DNA of 64,000 bases from Oegoconia quadripuncta (Eukaryota > Arthropoda > Insecta > Lepidoptera > Autostichidae). This document shows positions 54,116 to 64,000 of the stretch, piece after piece (position 1 is the stretch's first letter; each line of letters opens with the position of its first letter). The stretch is taken from contig OX438743.1 of assembly GCA_949316235.1 (NCBI GenBank), forward strand, positions 36,425,242 through 36,489,241. Reading direction: 5' to 3'. A model generated the notes under the pieces. It saw only the letters and a program-made list of their open reading frames with translations, had not been told where the DNA came from and searched no databases. The translations under genes and the position numbers were made by a program.

Positions 54116-54126
54116 GATAGGCAAAC

Positions 54127-57100
54127 ATGAAGGTGATATACGCAACTGTGATTTTGGCCCTTGCCGTGGCACTCTCATATGCGGACGTAGATTCCGTAGA
54201 GGTGTCCCCTGTTTTCGATTACCACAGGAAATTCGGTATTCCTGAAGCAGCAAAAATCAGGAGGATAGAAGATGCTCTGCAGTCCGGTGAACTGAGCGGT
54301 CATAGAATCGTTGGTGGTTCATTCGTCGACATTTCTGAAGTGCCCTATCAGGTAAATTAATTACATACATACACAATACATAACGTCATGACCTTTATCC
54401 CAAATGGGGTGGTCACTGATAAGTCAAATAATAGTGATTTCATAATAATTATAGGTACAGTCGGCGTCATAGTTAGTCATACAGGGCTGATTGATGGTAG
54501 CATTATTATATTTTGATATAGCCAATTCAAGCTATAACAAGCGCAGTACTCTATAAGGGTACGTTTCCACTAGAGCTTCGCGAGGTAGCTAAGCGATGCG
54601 CGAGGAAAAAATCCACCAATAGCATTACTTCATTTACCTGATCCGGTAATGATATTAGTCGATATTTCCCACGAAAACCGCTTAGCTACCTCGCACAGCA
54701 AATGCACCCTAGTGGTCCTCTTGTATAGACTATCATTTGAGAGAACTGCGGATGGTACAGTTTATAGCCAGTATATGTTATGCAAAATAGCCCTGAATGA
54801 TTAATTATGGATCCGACTGTAACAGCTTCTCATAGGATGGCCTTTGGCACCTTTATGAGGGCCATTTTGAAATTCACATAGTAGTAATGATACTCACAAA
54901 GAAAATTGTAGCTCTAAAAGTAAAACGTGTACTAACTCTAAAAGTTTGATAGTGATTAAAAGCGAACTCTGTCGTGTCGAAACAAAAAATATTATAACTC
55001 CCAAAGAATGTGATGATCTATTAGATAAACCTTCGTGAATGTTTGCATCGACCGCCATGGTCATAAGCAGAGTTATTCGTTTATGGCAATACATTTTTAA
55101 AAGCAAACATTGAGTTTTCCTAAATATGGATAGCATGGCAATTATTAGGTATACAAGTAAAGGTAGTAGATGTAAATGAAATGAAAATTTTTCTAAATTT
55201 TCATTTCATTTTCATTTAGCATCTTAACGTTCTTGTTAAGATGCTAAATGAAAATTATGTAGATATGAGGTCTGAAGTTGGTGGTAGGGCATTTTAAATG
55301 TCTTCCTGCCAGCTACCATCATCTTATCTAAGTCTGCCACCAACATTGTGTTCCGGATGTCAGAAATAGCCAGTCCCCCAAAAAAGATGGGGATTCCGGG
55401 TCAGTACGCTTCCACCATCGGCCATGAGGCCCTCCCTAAAAGTATTAAGCACCATCTATTAGAAAGTATTCATACAATATCAACACTCAAACCAAATCCA
55501 TAATAATATGTCACATATAAATGAGTAAGAAAATTTCGTCAGCTCTGCTAATTGATATCGTGGTCTAGTGGCAAGCGACACGAGTGCTTAGGTAACGTCT
55601 TTCGAAAAGACACGGTTTTCGAATCCGGCTAAGACAATTTTTATTCGATTTTTTTTCTATTTGGATTTTTTTTTCTTTTTATAAAGGAAAATAAACGATA
55701 AACACTTCATTAAAATAATAAAAAGGTAAGGAAAATAAGAAAAGTAAAAATTTTTGGAGGTAACACTTTAGCCCATGTGATACTTTTAGGATGATTCGTC
55801 TGTACCATTAGTAGGTACTTAAAAAAAATTGGAATCAGTGCAATATTTCGCTTTGTCAAAACGATCCTAAATTAGTCAACGGGTTCACGGTACAAATAAC
55901 AAATCTACCCTCTCACATCCACTTGGACACATTTAGGACGAAACGATCATATAAAATAATATGTGCTACTTCTGATGACTCTGGGAAAACCCTGCTTATT
56001 ACATTTGGATACAGTCCTCAGATTCCCTAAAATTGAGTAGCCACGGATGGTATCGTTTTGAAATGAGTCCACGCGCTGGGAAACAATCACATTGTTCAAT
56101 CAACGACCTTGTAATGGTTAGCAACTCTGACCACTATACCAAAAGGTTGCGGGTTCGAATCCCGCTAGGGGCATATGTTTGTGTGATGAATACGGACATG
56201 TGTACCCGAGTTATGGATGTTTTCATTTATAATAAGTATTTATTTACAAAAAAAAAATGTATTTATGTATTATATCAACCATCTGGTATCCACAACACAA
56301 GCATATAGTTGCTTACTGTGGAACTAGATGGCGCTGTGTGTATGTCTAAGGATATTTATTTATTTATCATAAAAGAATAATAATATCAAATGAACACAAT
56401 AACAACCACTAATCAGATACTCATAACTACCTTATTTATGTTATTACTATTAGTCAGCCACCTGTAAGGTGGACGTACGACTTGACGGAGGTCGTCTGAA
56501 TGCAGCCGCTTCCAACCTGTCGCTCTGAAGATATGTGGAGGAGGCCTATGGTCAACATTGGACGTTCTGATATAAAATGATGATGACTATGAAAAACAGG
56601 CGGATAAAACACCTGAGAAATTGCACAAAAATATACGTTGCAAATGCAAAATAATAATCTTTTTATGGATTAATGTCTATACAACTTGAATAAAATTGCT
56701 TTAACGATCGTTCGCATTTTTGTACTTTCGAGTTTTCGACTCTTAACATCACACAAGATGTGCTTAGTATAAAAACAATTTAACCTGATTTCACATAAGT
56801 ATTTTGAAATAATTCTGCGGTTTAAAGTTATTTAGTAACGTACGTGTTCTGATATATTATAAAAACAATATACATAATGGATATACTTTGAAATTCCGCT
56901 ATCTAAAATTTTACATTTTCATAGAATAAATTACATGCATCAAATTACTTTGTACAACGAGCTACAATAATTATGCTTATGAATTTCTCATAGATAAGTT
57001 CAAAATTTTTGTAACTGTAAAATAAAATTTGTAATGTAAAATTTGTAATTATTGTAGCTCGTTGTACAAAGTAAGGTATATACCTATTTACCGACAGAGC

Positions 57101-59441
57101 CATTAGTAAGTGAACTATATTGCCTATTTACATTCAGTACTTCCAACTCCCGATCTAGTAACACACAGGGGCTTTTAGTGCCGTTTATAATTTACGACGA
57201 CCGACTCAAGGTAACTAGTATGAGATAGTGCCACTCTGGTAAGATAATTCACATTGCCTACATACGGATATGTATTCACATTGTTTATTTTCTGTTTAGG
57301 TTGGCCTTGTAATTCGCATTCTCTTCATCCTTACCTCGGTCTGCGGCGGTTCCCTCATCTCGAACACTCAGATAATCACCGCTGCTCACTGTCACTCCGA
57401 TGGTATCATTACCGCTCAAGGTTTCACCGCCGTTCTCGGATCCAATTTGTTAATGAGCGGTGGACAACGTATCGATACCAACAACATTGCTGTTCACCCC
57501 AACTGGACTCCCAGCACAGCAGCCAATGATATCGCCGTTCTACGTATTCCCTCCATTAGCTTCACCAGTAAGTATTTATTTACAAAAATTTATAAATGTT
57601 AATGCACCAAGGAATCCAAAAAAATTGTCGCTCCTAAAACTTTTAAGATTAAGTATCCGAAAGGCGATGGCAACCAATGACCACTGAGATGCTATAAATT
57701 GTCGAATCGCCAGGCACTAGTCCACCTTTCATGCGATTTGTGACTAATCATTGTGATATTTCTATTGGCCTATGTATTATTTAAAAAAACTTCATTTAGT
57801 GTTAATCTACGTTCTGTAACTTCAGTATAATTTATGAGTAAATAATAAAAAAATTGATATTATATTGATATATTTTTGGATACTTGTAATTCAGCTACTT
57901 GACTAAAAAATTCTCCATGTCGGAATGTTCACAGTAAAATATCACAAAATAACTTGCAGATGTGATCCAGCCTATCGCTCTTCCATCTGGTGGTGAAACC
58001 GGCCAGAACTTTGTTGGACAAATGGGATTCGCATCTGGCTTCGGACTTACTGCCGACGGTAAGAAAATAATTAATACTGAAAAGAACTTCTTCCAATACC
58101 TAGTTTTAAGATGAGATCAATGTGGAAGATATCAAATTATTTGTTCTATTTCCATCACAAACTACTTTATTGAAAGATAAGATGGTGGTTGCGGTTGATG
58201 ATAAAAAAATAGTATATGTATCCTATGGTAGCCAGTCAATATAGTCGTTTCAATTCCTTTCAGTAGCACTTATAGCTTTTTAATATGTTTAGCAAAGCCA
58301 AAAAAGTTTTTTAGGATAATAGACTATCCTCCTGAAATTTCGACCACTTCCGTGGCTCAACGTAAACAACATAGGGTTTACGAATCGCGGGTTCTATCCC
58401 CACCGGGGTAAATGTTTAGTACTCGGTTTATTAGTGATAGGGCATTTTAATTGTCCGCCTAGCTAGCTACCACCATGTTATCTAAGTGTGCCGCCAAACA
58501 GCAATGTTAATAGCATTGTTGTGTTCCGATTGTCAGAGATAAGACAGCCAGGCTCCCAAATAAGATGGGTTAGACCGAAAAATTCAACATATTCACCTCA
58601 AATCCATTGCTTATCGTTCGGTCCAATGAAGAGAACATTCAGACCATTAAGTTCTTTTCACAAAAATAAAATAACACTTTCAGGTGGCAGCATTGGTGTA
58701 AACCAGAGAATAAGCGCTGTATACTTGAGGGTCATCACCAACGCTGAATGCGCTGGTGTGTACGGCCCATGGGTCCATGCCTCCAACATCTGCACCAGTG
58801 GGGAAGGAGGCAGGGGCACATGCAGTGGCGACTCCGGCGGTCCCCTCGCTATCACAAGCAACAACAGAAGAATTGTGGTAAGAAAATTAATAAATAAGCG
58901 GTTATCGTACTTGTACCATATATATTTCAGCTTCTTGATATTGGTTTATGTTCTTGTTCTCATATGATATGGTGGAGTTATAAATAACATTATATCATGC
59001 ATGACTCTGTATTGAAATACGTACCTAGTAAGAAATCAAGCACGTTTAACGTTCTGCCCTACTCTATAGAACAGTTCATTTTCTAGCGCCTAATTTGAAT
59101 ATAAAGTTGCAGTTTACTATTAATTTTATTATTTAAAGAATAGTTTAAGAATAGATTTGTATATAACCGTACAAACTCTATTTAGACCGGTTTGCTTTGC
59201 TGTCAGTCAAAGCTGCAAAAAGCAAAAGTTTATAATCAAAGATTCTTAATGAAAGTGGCAAAGTTAGTATAGACTGGCTGTACTAACTTTGCCACAGTTG
59301 ACTGATTTGTTTATCCTCAAACTTAATTTATATCCTCAGGTCGGTGTAACGTCATTTGGAGCTGCTGCCGGTTGTTCTGCTGGTTTCCCAGCTGCATACG
59401 CCAGAGTTACATCCTACCTGTCCTGGCTACTTACTGTTTAA
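54127..59441 (+). CDS. Serine protease gene B (S1, collagenase/chymotrypsin-like), 295 aa
   Basis: Five coding exons: 54127-54351, 57300-57567, 57960-58058, 58684-58877, 59340-59441; GT/AG introns with phases 0,1,1,0 exactly as in gene A, and exons 3-5 are the same lengths (99, 194, 102 nt). Signal peptide about 1-19 ([19 protein letters not shown]), propeptide to Arg60, activation before IVGG. Triad: His105, Asp152, Ser248. S1-pocket position 189 is Gly242; the residue matching crab collagenase Asp226 is Ala280. Six mature cysteines fit three disulfides. Compared with A, the 37-60 loop region is shifted by a longer insertion after TAAHC, and codons are GC-richer in exons 2-5. Intron 1 is 2948 bp against 208 bp in A, enlarged by several repeats. 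Expected product: secreted zymogen, probably a gut digestive protease (inference). Confidence 0.95.
54375..54432 (+). repeat. Repeat D scrap in intron 1 of gene B
   Basis: ACGTCATGACCTTTATCCCA followed by AATGGGGTGGTCACTGATA matches the start of repeat D. Confidence 0.5.
55109..55211. repeat. Two adjacent perfect hairpins in intron 1 of gene B
   Basis: Hairpin 1 has 17-bp arms (55174-55190, 55195-55211) around TTCT. Hairpin 2 overlaps its end: 20-bp arms TTTTCATTTAGCATCTTAAC (55209-55228) and its inverse (55235-55254) around GTTCTT. The entry coordinates cover only part; the full structure is 55174-55254. Confidence 0.6.
55277..55425 (+). repeat. SINE family A, truncated, in intron 1 of gene B
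   Basis: Begins inside the body (TTGGTGGTAGGGCATTTTAA) and stops after CTTCCACCATCGGCC; both head and A-tail are missing. Confidence 0.75.
55433..55806 (+). mobile_element. MITE G carrying a tRNA-like segment, copy 2
   Basis: Near-identical to 31744-32147, with the tRNA-like segment at 55557-55636 unchanged by eye. The left end lacks the outermost 13 bases of the terminal repeat; the right end (GGATGATTCGTCTGTAC) is the better-preserved version. Confidence 0.75.
56106..56367 (+). mobile_element. SINE family E, full length, in intron 1 of gene B
   Basis: Head with A-box-like TAATGGTTAGCAACTCTGAC and a perfect 5-bp T-stem around GCGGGTTCGAATCCCGC. The body runs through ATGGATGTTTTCATTTATAA and GGAACTAGATGGCGCTGTGT to TTATTTATTTAT. 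Confidence 0.85.
56465..56600 (+). repeat. RTE LINE C-terminal/3' scrap in intron 1 of gene B
   Basis: One frame reads [10 protein letters not shown], then [15 protein letters not shown]; followed by GATGATGA. This parallels the RTE C-terminus at 745-1060. Confidence 0.6.
56945..57074. repeat. 29-bp perfect inverted repeat in intron 1 of gene B
   Basis: Arms 56945-56973 and 57046-57074 are exact inverses across a 72-bp AT-rich loop, 226 bp before exon 2. Confidence 0.9.
58342..58572 (+). mobile_element. SINE family A, 3'-truncated, in intron 3 of gene B
   Basis: Head GACCACTTCCGTGGCTCAAC, decayed B box GGGTTCTATCCCC, body to CAAATAAGATGGG; no A-tail. Confidence 0.8.
59255..59295. repeat. 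15-bp perfect inverted repeat in intron 4 of gene B
   Basis: GTGGCAAAGTTAGTA (59255-59269) and its inverse (59281-59295) around an 11-bp loop. Confidence 0.85.
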
Positions 59442-59742
59442 TATATAACCTATGATCCCAGTATTGTTTAGTGTTTTCATTTCCTTTCCATAATTTCTCA
59501 GTTAAAATATATTCAAATGTTTATGAAATATAGGTTAAAATTAAAGCACTATAAGTATTATATTTACAATATAATTAGAAAAGTAATCATAGTAAAAATC
59601 AATATTTAAATAATTATCATCAGCATGACGCTGACTAAATAATGACGAGCCGACGGATGCATACTAATAAATGGTGTAAGTATATTATTATTATCTGGCT
59701 GGAGTTTTGGAAATAAAATGGCCAATGCAGCCTTAGTCAATA
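59442..59742 (+). other. 3' region of gene B
   Basis: Downstream of the stop. AT-rich; ATTAAA near 59540 is a possible variant polyadenylation signal. Confidence 0.4.
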
Positions 59743-59985
59743 TCGGAGGTCGCGGGTTCGATCGCGGGTACATGTTTACTACTCGGTTTGGTTGGGGGTT
59801 GGGCATTTAAATGTGCGCCTGGCTAGCTGCCACCATTTTGTCTAAGTCTGCCACCAAACAGCAATTGTTGTGTTCCGGTTGTCGGAGATAAGATATCCAG
59901 TCTCTCAAATAAGATGGGGTTTATGGGTCAGTACGCTTCCACCTTCGGCCTCATCTTTACTTAAGATCAGGTGTACGCCTGTTAA
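59743..59985 (+). repeat. SINE family A, 5'-truncated
   Basis: Starts in the B-box region (CGGAGGTCGCGGGTTCGATC, with a small deletion after it) and runs to CTTAAGATCAGGTGTA. Confidence 0.75.
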
Positions 59986-60164
59986 AGGTAAGGACTGCCG
60001 AACTACCAATACAACTCGTTCGTTTTTAGGCTTAATTATTCAATTATAATATACCTCTATAAGATAGCAATTATCTATTATGTATATTAGCTTCACTGGT
60101 AACTAACAAACTAATTATATAAACTAAATAAACATTTGAAATCGTCATGACATACAATTATCGC

Positions 60165-60370
60165 TCATTCACAAGGCAGACTCGCCAGAGAAGAACGAAC
60201 AAGACACTCAAGGATTGCTCTTTATAAATAAGTAGGTATTTATACAATTTGTGGTTCGACAAAGAAATAAAAGAAAACAATATACTGGTTATCGCCGAGC
60301 GGTTTAATGTCGCCGCATTCTTATCATCTAGACAATTAGAAATTTTATAAAAGCCTTTGGCACATAGTTT
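60165..60370 (-). repeat. LINE 3' end fragments
   Basis: 60175-60280 is the inverse of 38010-38120. 60290-60350 (ATCGCCGAGCGGTTTAATGT) matches the LINE relic at 39225-39285. The two blocks are adjacent here, suggesting they belong to one element. Confidence 0.6.
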
Positions 60371-60607
60371 CCGTGGTTTTAAATTTTTTCATATAATTAT
60401 AACAGCGCTAAAACTAGGCTTAATACGAGTATCTGACAATTGAACACGAACATCAATAGCTGCATCCAGTCTGTTTCTGTACTTGTTTTTGATGTAAGTG
60501 TAAGGGGTCCGTATAAGAAGCGGCTCGGGCGTCGGCGGCGCCGCGCTTATGTCGTGATGACTGCTTTCTTTGAATGTTTTCATTTGGTTTTGGTTTGGTG
60601 TAATAAA
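60371..60607. other. Intergenic DNA with GC-rich patch
   Basis: 60505-60545 (GGCTCGGGCGTCGGCGGCGC) is GC-rich, but no feature is recognised. Confidence 0.4.
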
Positions 60608-60644
60608 CGACCTGTTTGGTGTAATGGTTAGCAACTCTGACCAC

Positions 60645-61041
60645 GGCTTTTTGGCGGGAACTCGGCGAGTGAAGTAGCATTTTTCTTTATAAGTCTTAAA
60701 ATTTGTGCATTCTAACTTTTGAAGCTTAATAATGGCAGAATATTGTGCAGCAAACGTTAGTGTAGGTGTACAGGTGAAGGGAAGTGTAAATTAAAGTGCG
60801 TAACGGAGCTTTCGGGTTCCCACAAGAAGCCGCCAAAATCTTTTGTAAAGCATTCTGCCACTTTACTGAAGAATGACTTGACCGTGACTAGACTCTGTAT
60901 ACGACGAATTACTTGTTTTGATTGAGACTGACCTATAAACTGAAGAAATAAGATAAATAAAAATTTTCACTCGAAACTGGCAGTAATGTCCCTCGACAAT
61001 GAGGTTGACTGGTTGCCATCCTCAAAAATAAGAAGAAGAAG
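60645..61041 (+). mobile_element. Unclassified retroposon X, copy 2
   Basis: 397-bp insert flanked by 12-bp AACTCTGACCAC (60633-60644 and 61042-61053). The first ~290 bp match copy 1 at 16275; the 3' part differs and ends in an AAG repeat instead of poly(A). A 20-codon frame starts MAEYCAANVSVGVQVKG but stops early. Confidence 0.8.
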
Positions 61042-61160
61042 AACTCTGACCACTATACCAAAAGGTTGCGGGTTCGAATCCCGCTAGGGGCATATGTTTG
61101 TGTGATGAATACGGACATGTGTACCCGAGTTATAGATGTTTTCATTTATAATAAGTATTT

Positions 61161-61327
61161 TTTTTTTTTTCATTTATTTGGGTTAACAAACAATGTTACA
61201 ATGTATATTACACACCACAATTATATCAATAGCATTACTAAATGTAACATCAACAATATTAGTAAATGTAACATCAACAACATTAAAAATGTAACATCAA
61301 CAACATTAAAATTAACAACAACATTAC
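61161..61327 (-). mobile_element. Antisense retroposon 3' end inside the SINE
   Basis: Begins with poly-T and CATTTATTTGGGTTAACAAA and contains a short tandem repeat of AATGTAACATCAACAA. Flanked by AAGTATTT on both sides (61153-61160, 61328-61335), so it is an independent insertion. Confidence 0.75.
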
Positions 61328-61470
61328 AAGTATTTATTTACAAAAAAAAAATGTATTTATGTATTATATCAACCATCTGGTATCCACAACACAAGCCTAC
61401 AGTTGCTTACTGTGGAACTAGATGGCGCTGTCTGTATGTCTAAGGATATTTATTTATTTATTATTTATTT

Positions 61471-62486
61471 CATTAATTTTCGGATTGAACACGGATCTCC
61501 TGTGGCTATTCCACGGAACCCCAGGGTTCCGCGGAGTCCCATTTGGGAAAGCTGTTCCAGACCTTTAAAAGTTTGTCAATGGGATGTTGTACGGATCTCT
61601 GTCAGGGTCAGAACACGAGTCCTACTAGCACTGGCCGTGGTGGACAAATAGGCAAAGGAACTGACGGGCCACTTGATTGAATATTAAAGGTGGAATGTCT
61701 GCGGGTGACGAAGGAATTATTCCATCCAATAATTTTACGGAGCATTTGTTATCGTGAGCCCGATGCAGTTTCGCCACCAAATGCCTAATCTTCGAGACTC
61801 TTGATAGATTTGTTTCCTTATTTGTAAACGCTTAATTTTACTGAAGAATAATACATGTATTTTACATAGATAGCAGTCACCGCCCTCTATAAAGACGATT
61901 CTCGACAGAGTTATGATAGGAACTTACATAGTTACATATCGGTTTCTGAATTGTCGTCAATCGTAGTCTAATACATCAATTATATCACAGTACGATCAAC
62001 TTGGCAACCTGTGGAGCGAAGCGACCGCAAATCCTCGTTATGCTAGTTGGATATATCGTATTGTGGTCTAATGACATTCGATCCAACATTCGGGTGATTT
62101 GGTAAGGATGTCTGCAAGTCTTGCGTTTGCTTTGTCTAAATAAGCTTAATTAACCTGGATATGTGCAGTCGTTTGTCAAATTGAATTGCTATTTTAACAT
62201 TTTTCTCAATCATAACTCTTATTGCTCATTTTTCTATTCCTTTAACGAAATTTTCGGAAATGCACTAAAACTTCAAAACCTTAATAAATATGGAAGTAAA
62301 TCCGAAAGATAAGTGTGGCTACTGTATCCCACACATTCCCACTCCAGCATTACGTCGGTGTACTAAGTTAGGTAGATGTAAGAAAAAAAATTGTAAATAC
62401 AATAGAATATTTCTTAGCATAGTAACTCGTGGGAACATCTGTCAACAATTTTATTTTATTTATCAAATTGCCAGAGTCCAGTTAAT
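61471..62486. other. Intergenic DNA, nothing recognised
   Basis: A short cysteine-rich frame begins at 62290 (MEVNPKDKCGYCIPHIP) but runs into repeat C and has no recognised family. Confidence 0.4.
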
Positions 62487-62685
62487 GACTTCCGCCCGCG
62501 GCTTCGCCCGCGTGGAATAACTTTATCGCGGATAAATATTAAATTTGTTTAACCCACGGGAACTACTCACTTTATAGAGATAAAAATCATCCTATGTTTT
62601 AATTCAGGGTATATCCTTTTCTCGGTGATTGAGCAACAAACAAACAAACATCCAAACATTCACAATTATAATATTAGTTAGATTT
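62487..62685 (+). repeat. Dispersed repeat C
   Basis: CTTCCGCCCGCGGCTTCGCC to ACAATTATAATATTAGTTAG; the most consensus-like start among the three copies. Confidence 0.75.
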
Positions 62686-63330
62686 TTAGTTTGTACTTCA
62701 GCCAAAATTAAAGGGACTCTATTCATAAGTTTTCCCGAATTGGTGTTGTAATATTGATGACACACATTTTTGGAACCTTTATTAACTACCCTGTTGGCAA
62801 ATTTTATAGTTTTGAGGAAGTCCGCAGAGCAATGTGTTGTTTTATAATTCGAACGTCTCTGGCAAACACCGGGGACCGATCTAAAGAGTCTCTCTTGAAA
62901 AGCCAACACGGTGATATGCCTCTATTGTGTACTCGCGCTACCGCTATGTGTGTACCGGTTGCACACACATTCTTCTATGTTATATATACGTATCTGCTCG
63001 GGTGTTAGCCGGAATAGTTCGGAAAGGATAATACACGACTTTAGAAATTATAAATTTTATTAATTTTATTAATTTTATATTTGCTAGATGAATGATTAGA
63101 GCGTGTGGTTTTCTAGCTAACAATAAACACGATTTACAAAATGTGGTATCGGCGTAAATTGCCGAATATACATTTTACCCACGGTAAGGAACAAGTCGAT
63201 GGATCGTTTTAGCGCGTCATCGGCCTTATTCCAATGTTATAGAGCACATGACCGCTCATTCATTACATGCTTATGTACGTGCTTTCCGTACAGTATCACT
63301 AAGTGTTAGGTATATTAGTCTATGTAATAA
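62686..63330. other. Intergenic DNA, nothing recognised
   Basis: Opposed frames at 62604-62909 and 62754-63008 show no known domain. Confidence 0.4.
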
Positions 63331-63681
63331 TAAATAATAACAATAAATATCTTTGCACATACACACAGCGACATCTAGTTTCACACTAAGCAACTAGGCT
63401 CGTATTATAGATACCAGATGGTTGATAAACTACACAAATATATTTTTTTTGTAAATAAATACATATATAAATGTATAACATCCATAACTCGGGAACACAT
63501 ATACTAATTTGATATACCTACTATTTTTTTTGTAAATAAATAATTATTATAAATGAAAACATCCATAACTCGGGTACACGTGTCTGTATTCATCATACAA
63601 ACATATGCCCCTAGCGGGATTCGAACCCGCGACCTTTTGGTGTAGCAGCAGAGTTTCTAACCACTACACCAAACAGGTCGT
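63331..63681 (-). mobile_element. SINE family E with internal duplication
   Basis: Full-length minus-strand copy; the head ends at AACAGGTCG (63680). The segment TTTTTTGTAAATAAATA through CATCCATAACTCGGG is present twice (63446-63500 and 63526-63577). Confidence 0.8.
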
Positions 63682-64000
63682 CAGTAACATAGTGGTAAAG
63701 CGACCAATAATTTTTTTATCAAATCTAGATTCACTTGTTTTGTTACTTTTCCGAAAGGCATAAGGTCCACAAGGGATGGCCAATTGTAACCATCATAAAG
63801 AACTTCATCATCAAATAGCATGCTATAGGTAACTATAACATACTTAAATTTCATTGTAGGTAGGTACAAAACAAAAACTGGGCTGTGACTATTTGCACTG
63901 GAGTATTTTTTATCGAGGGTGTAGATACCTTAATCACCGCGATGCAATGTAGATGTGAAATAATCCCTAATTTAATGGCCTTCATGCAATATCACTTAAA
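63682..64000. other. Intergenic DNA, nothing recognised
   Basis: No supported feature to the end of the window. Confidence 0.45.

Larger units (their letters stand above)
60608..61470 (+). mobile_element. SINE family E split by two nested retroposons
   Basis: The head begins GACCTGTTTGGTGTAATGG, is cut at 60644, resumes at 61042 with the target duplication AACTCTGACCAC, is cut again at 61160, and resumes at 61328 with the duplication AAGTATTT. It ends TTATTTATTTATT near 61465. Confidence 0.88.

Noticed and set aside
60719..60800. Frame starting MAEYCAANVS in retroposon X, reminiscent of a zinc-binding THAP-like start
   Set aside because: It stops after about 20 codons and the resemblance is limited to a Cys-Ala-Ala-Asn string.
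60613..61085. A possible tRNA gene
   Set aside because: The T-arm is excellent but the anticodon arm does not fold, and the same sequence recurs attached to a SINE body elsewhere.
1..64000. CRISPR array, prophage or bacterial operon
   Set aside because: No spaced direct repeats or bacterial genes; all evidence points to an insect nuclear genome.

Overview
This 64 kb window looks like AT-rich nuclear DNA from a moth or butterfly (Lepidoptera). Three things point there: two intron-split serine protease genes with lepidopteran-style propeptides, GT/AG introns and an arthropod TCAGT initiator; an intact BEL/Pao retrotransposon; and a dense litter of tRNA-headed SINEs, LINE 3' ends, mariner relatives and MITEs of the kinds common in lepidopteran genomes. 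Nothing bacterial is present, and there are no operons, CRISPR arrays or rRNA operons. Family assignments are by eye; no database was searched.

Layout. From 1 to 17 kb the window is gene-poor and built from transposons: an RTE LINE relic (745-1060), LINE 3' ends (2633-2914, 12765-13640), two mariner-family elements with very long terminal inverted repeats (2984-4209, 7135-8053), a short non-autonomous Gypsy-type LTR element (5405-7023), a TACCGG MITE family, and a retroposon of unrecognised type with a clear target duplication (16262-16665). From 17.4 to 24.0 kb lies a complete BEL/Pao element with identical 248-bp LTRs and a single 1737-codon gag-pol frame. From 24 to 50 kb there are only repeats: three tRNA-headed SINE families, an inverted SINE pair (28.9-29.7 kb), a MITE carrying a tRNA-like segment, a pentanucleotide array (33.3-33.7 kb), a LANCL gene fragment caught in a 230-bp inverted repeat beside an OTU-domain fragment (35.0-35.9 kb), and several decayed LINE reading frames.

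Host genes. The only convincing host genes are two tandem paralogues of a trypsin-fold, collagenase/chymotrypsin-like secreted protease, gene A (51308-53569) and gene B (54127-59441). Each has five coding exons with the same intron phases (0,1,1,0), exons 3, 4 and 5 are the same length in both, and the catalytic triads are intact. They probably arose by tandem duplication and probably act in midgut digestion. Gene B has a TATA box and TCAGT initiator at textbook spacing, and a first intron enlarged to 2.9 kb by inserted repeats.

From 59.5 kb to the end the window returns to nested SINE and LINE debris, including a SINE interrupted by two separate retroposon insertions, each with its own target duplication.
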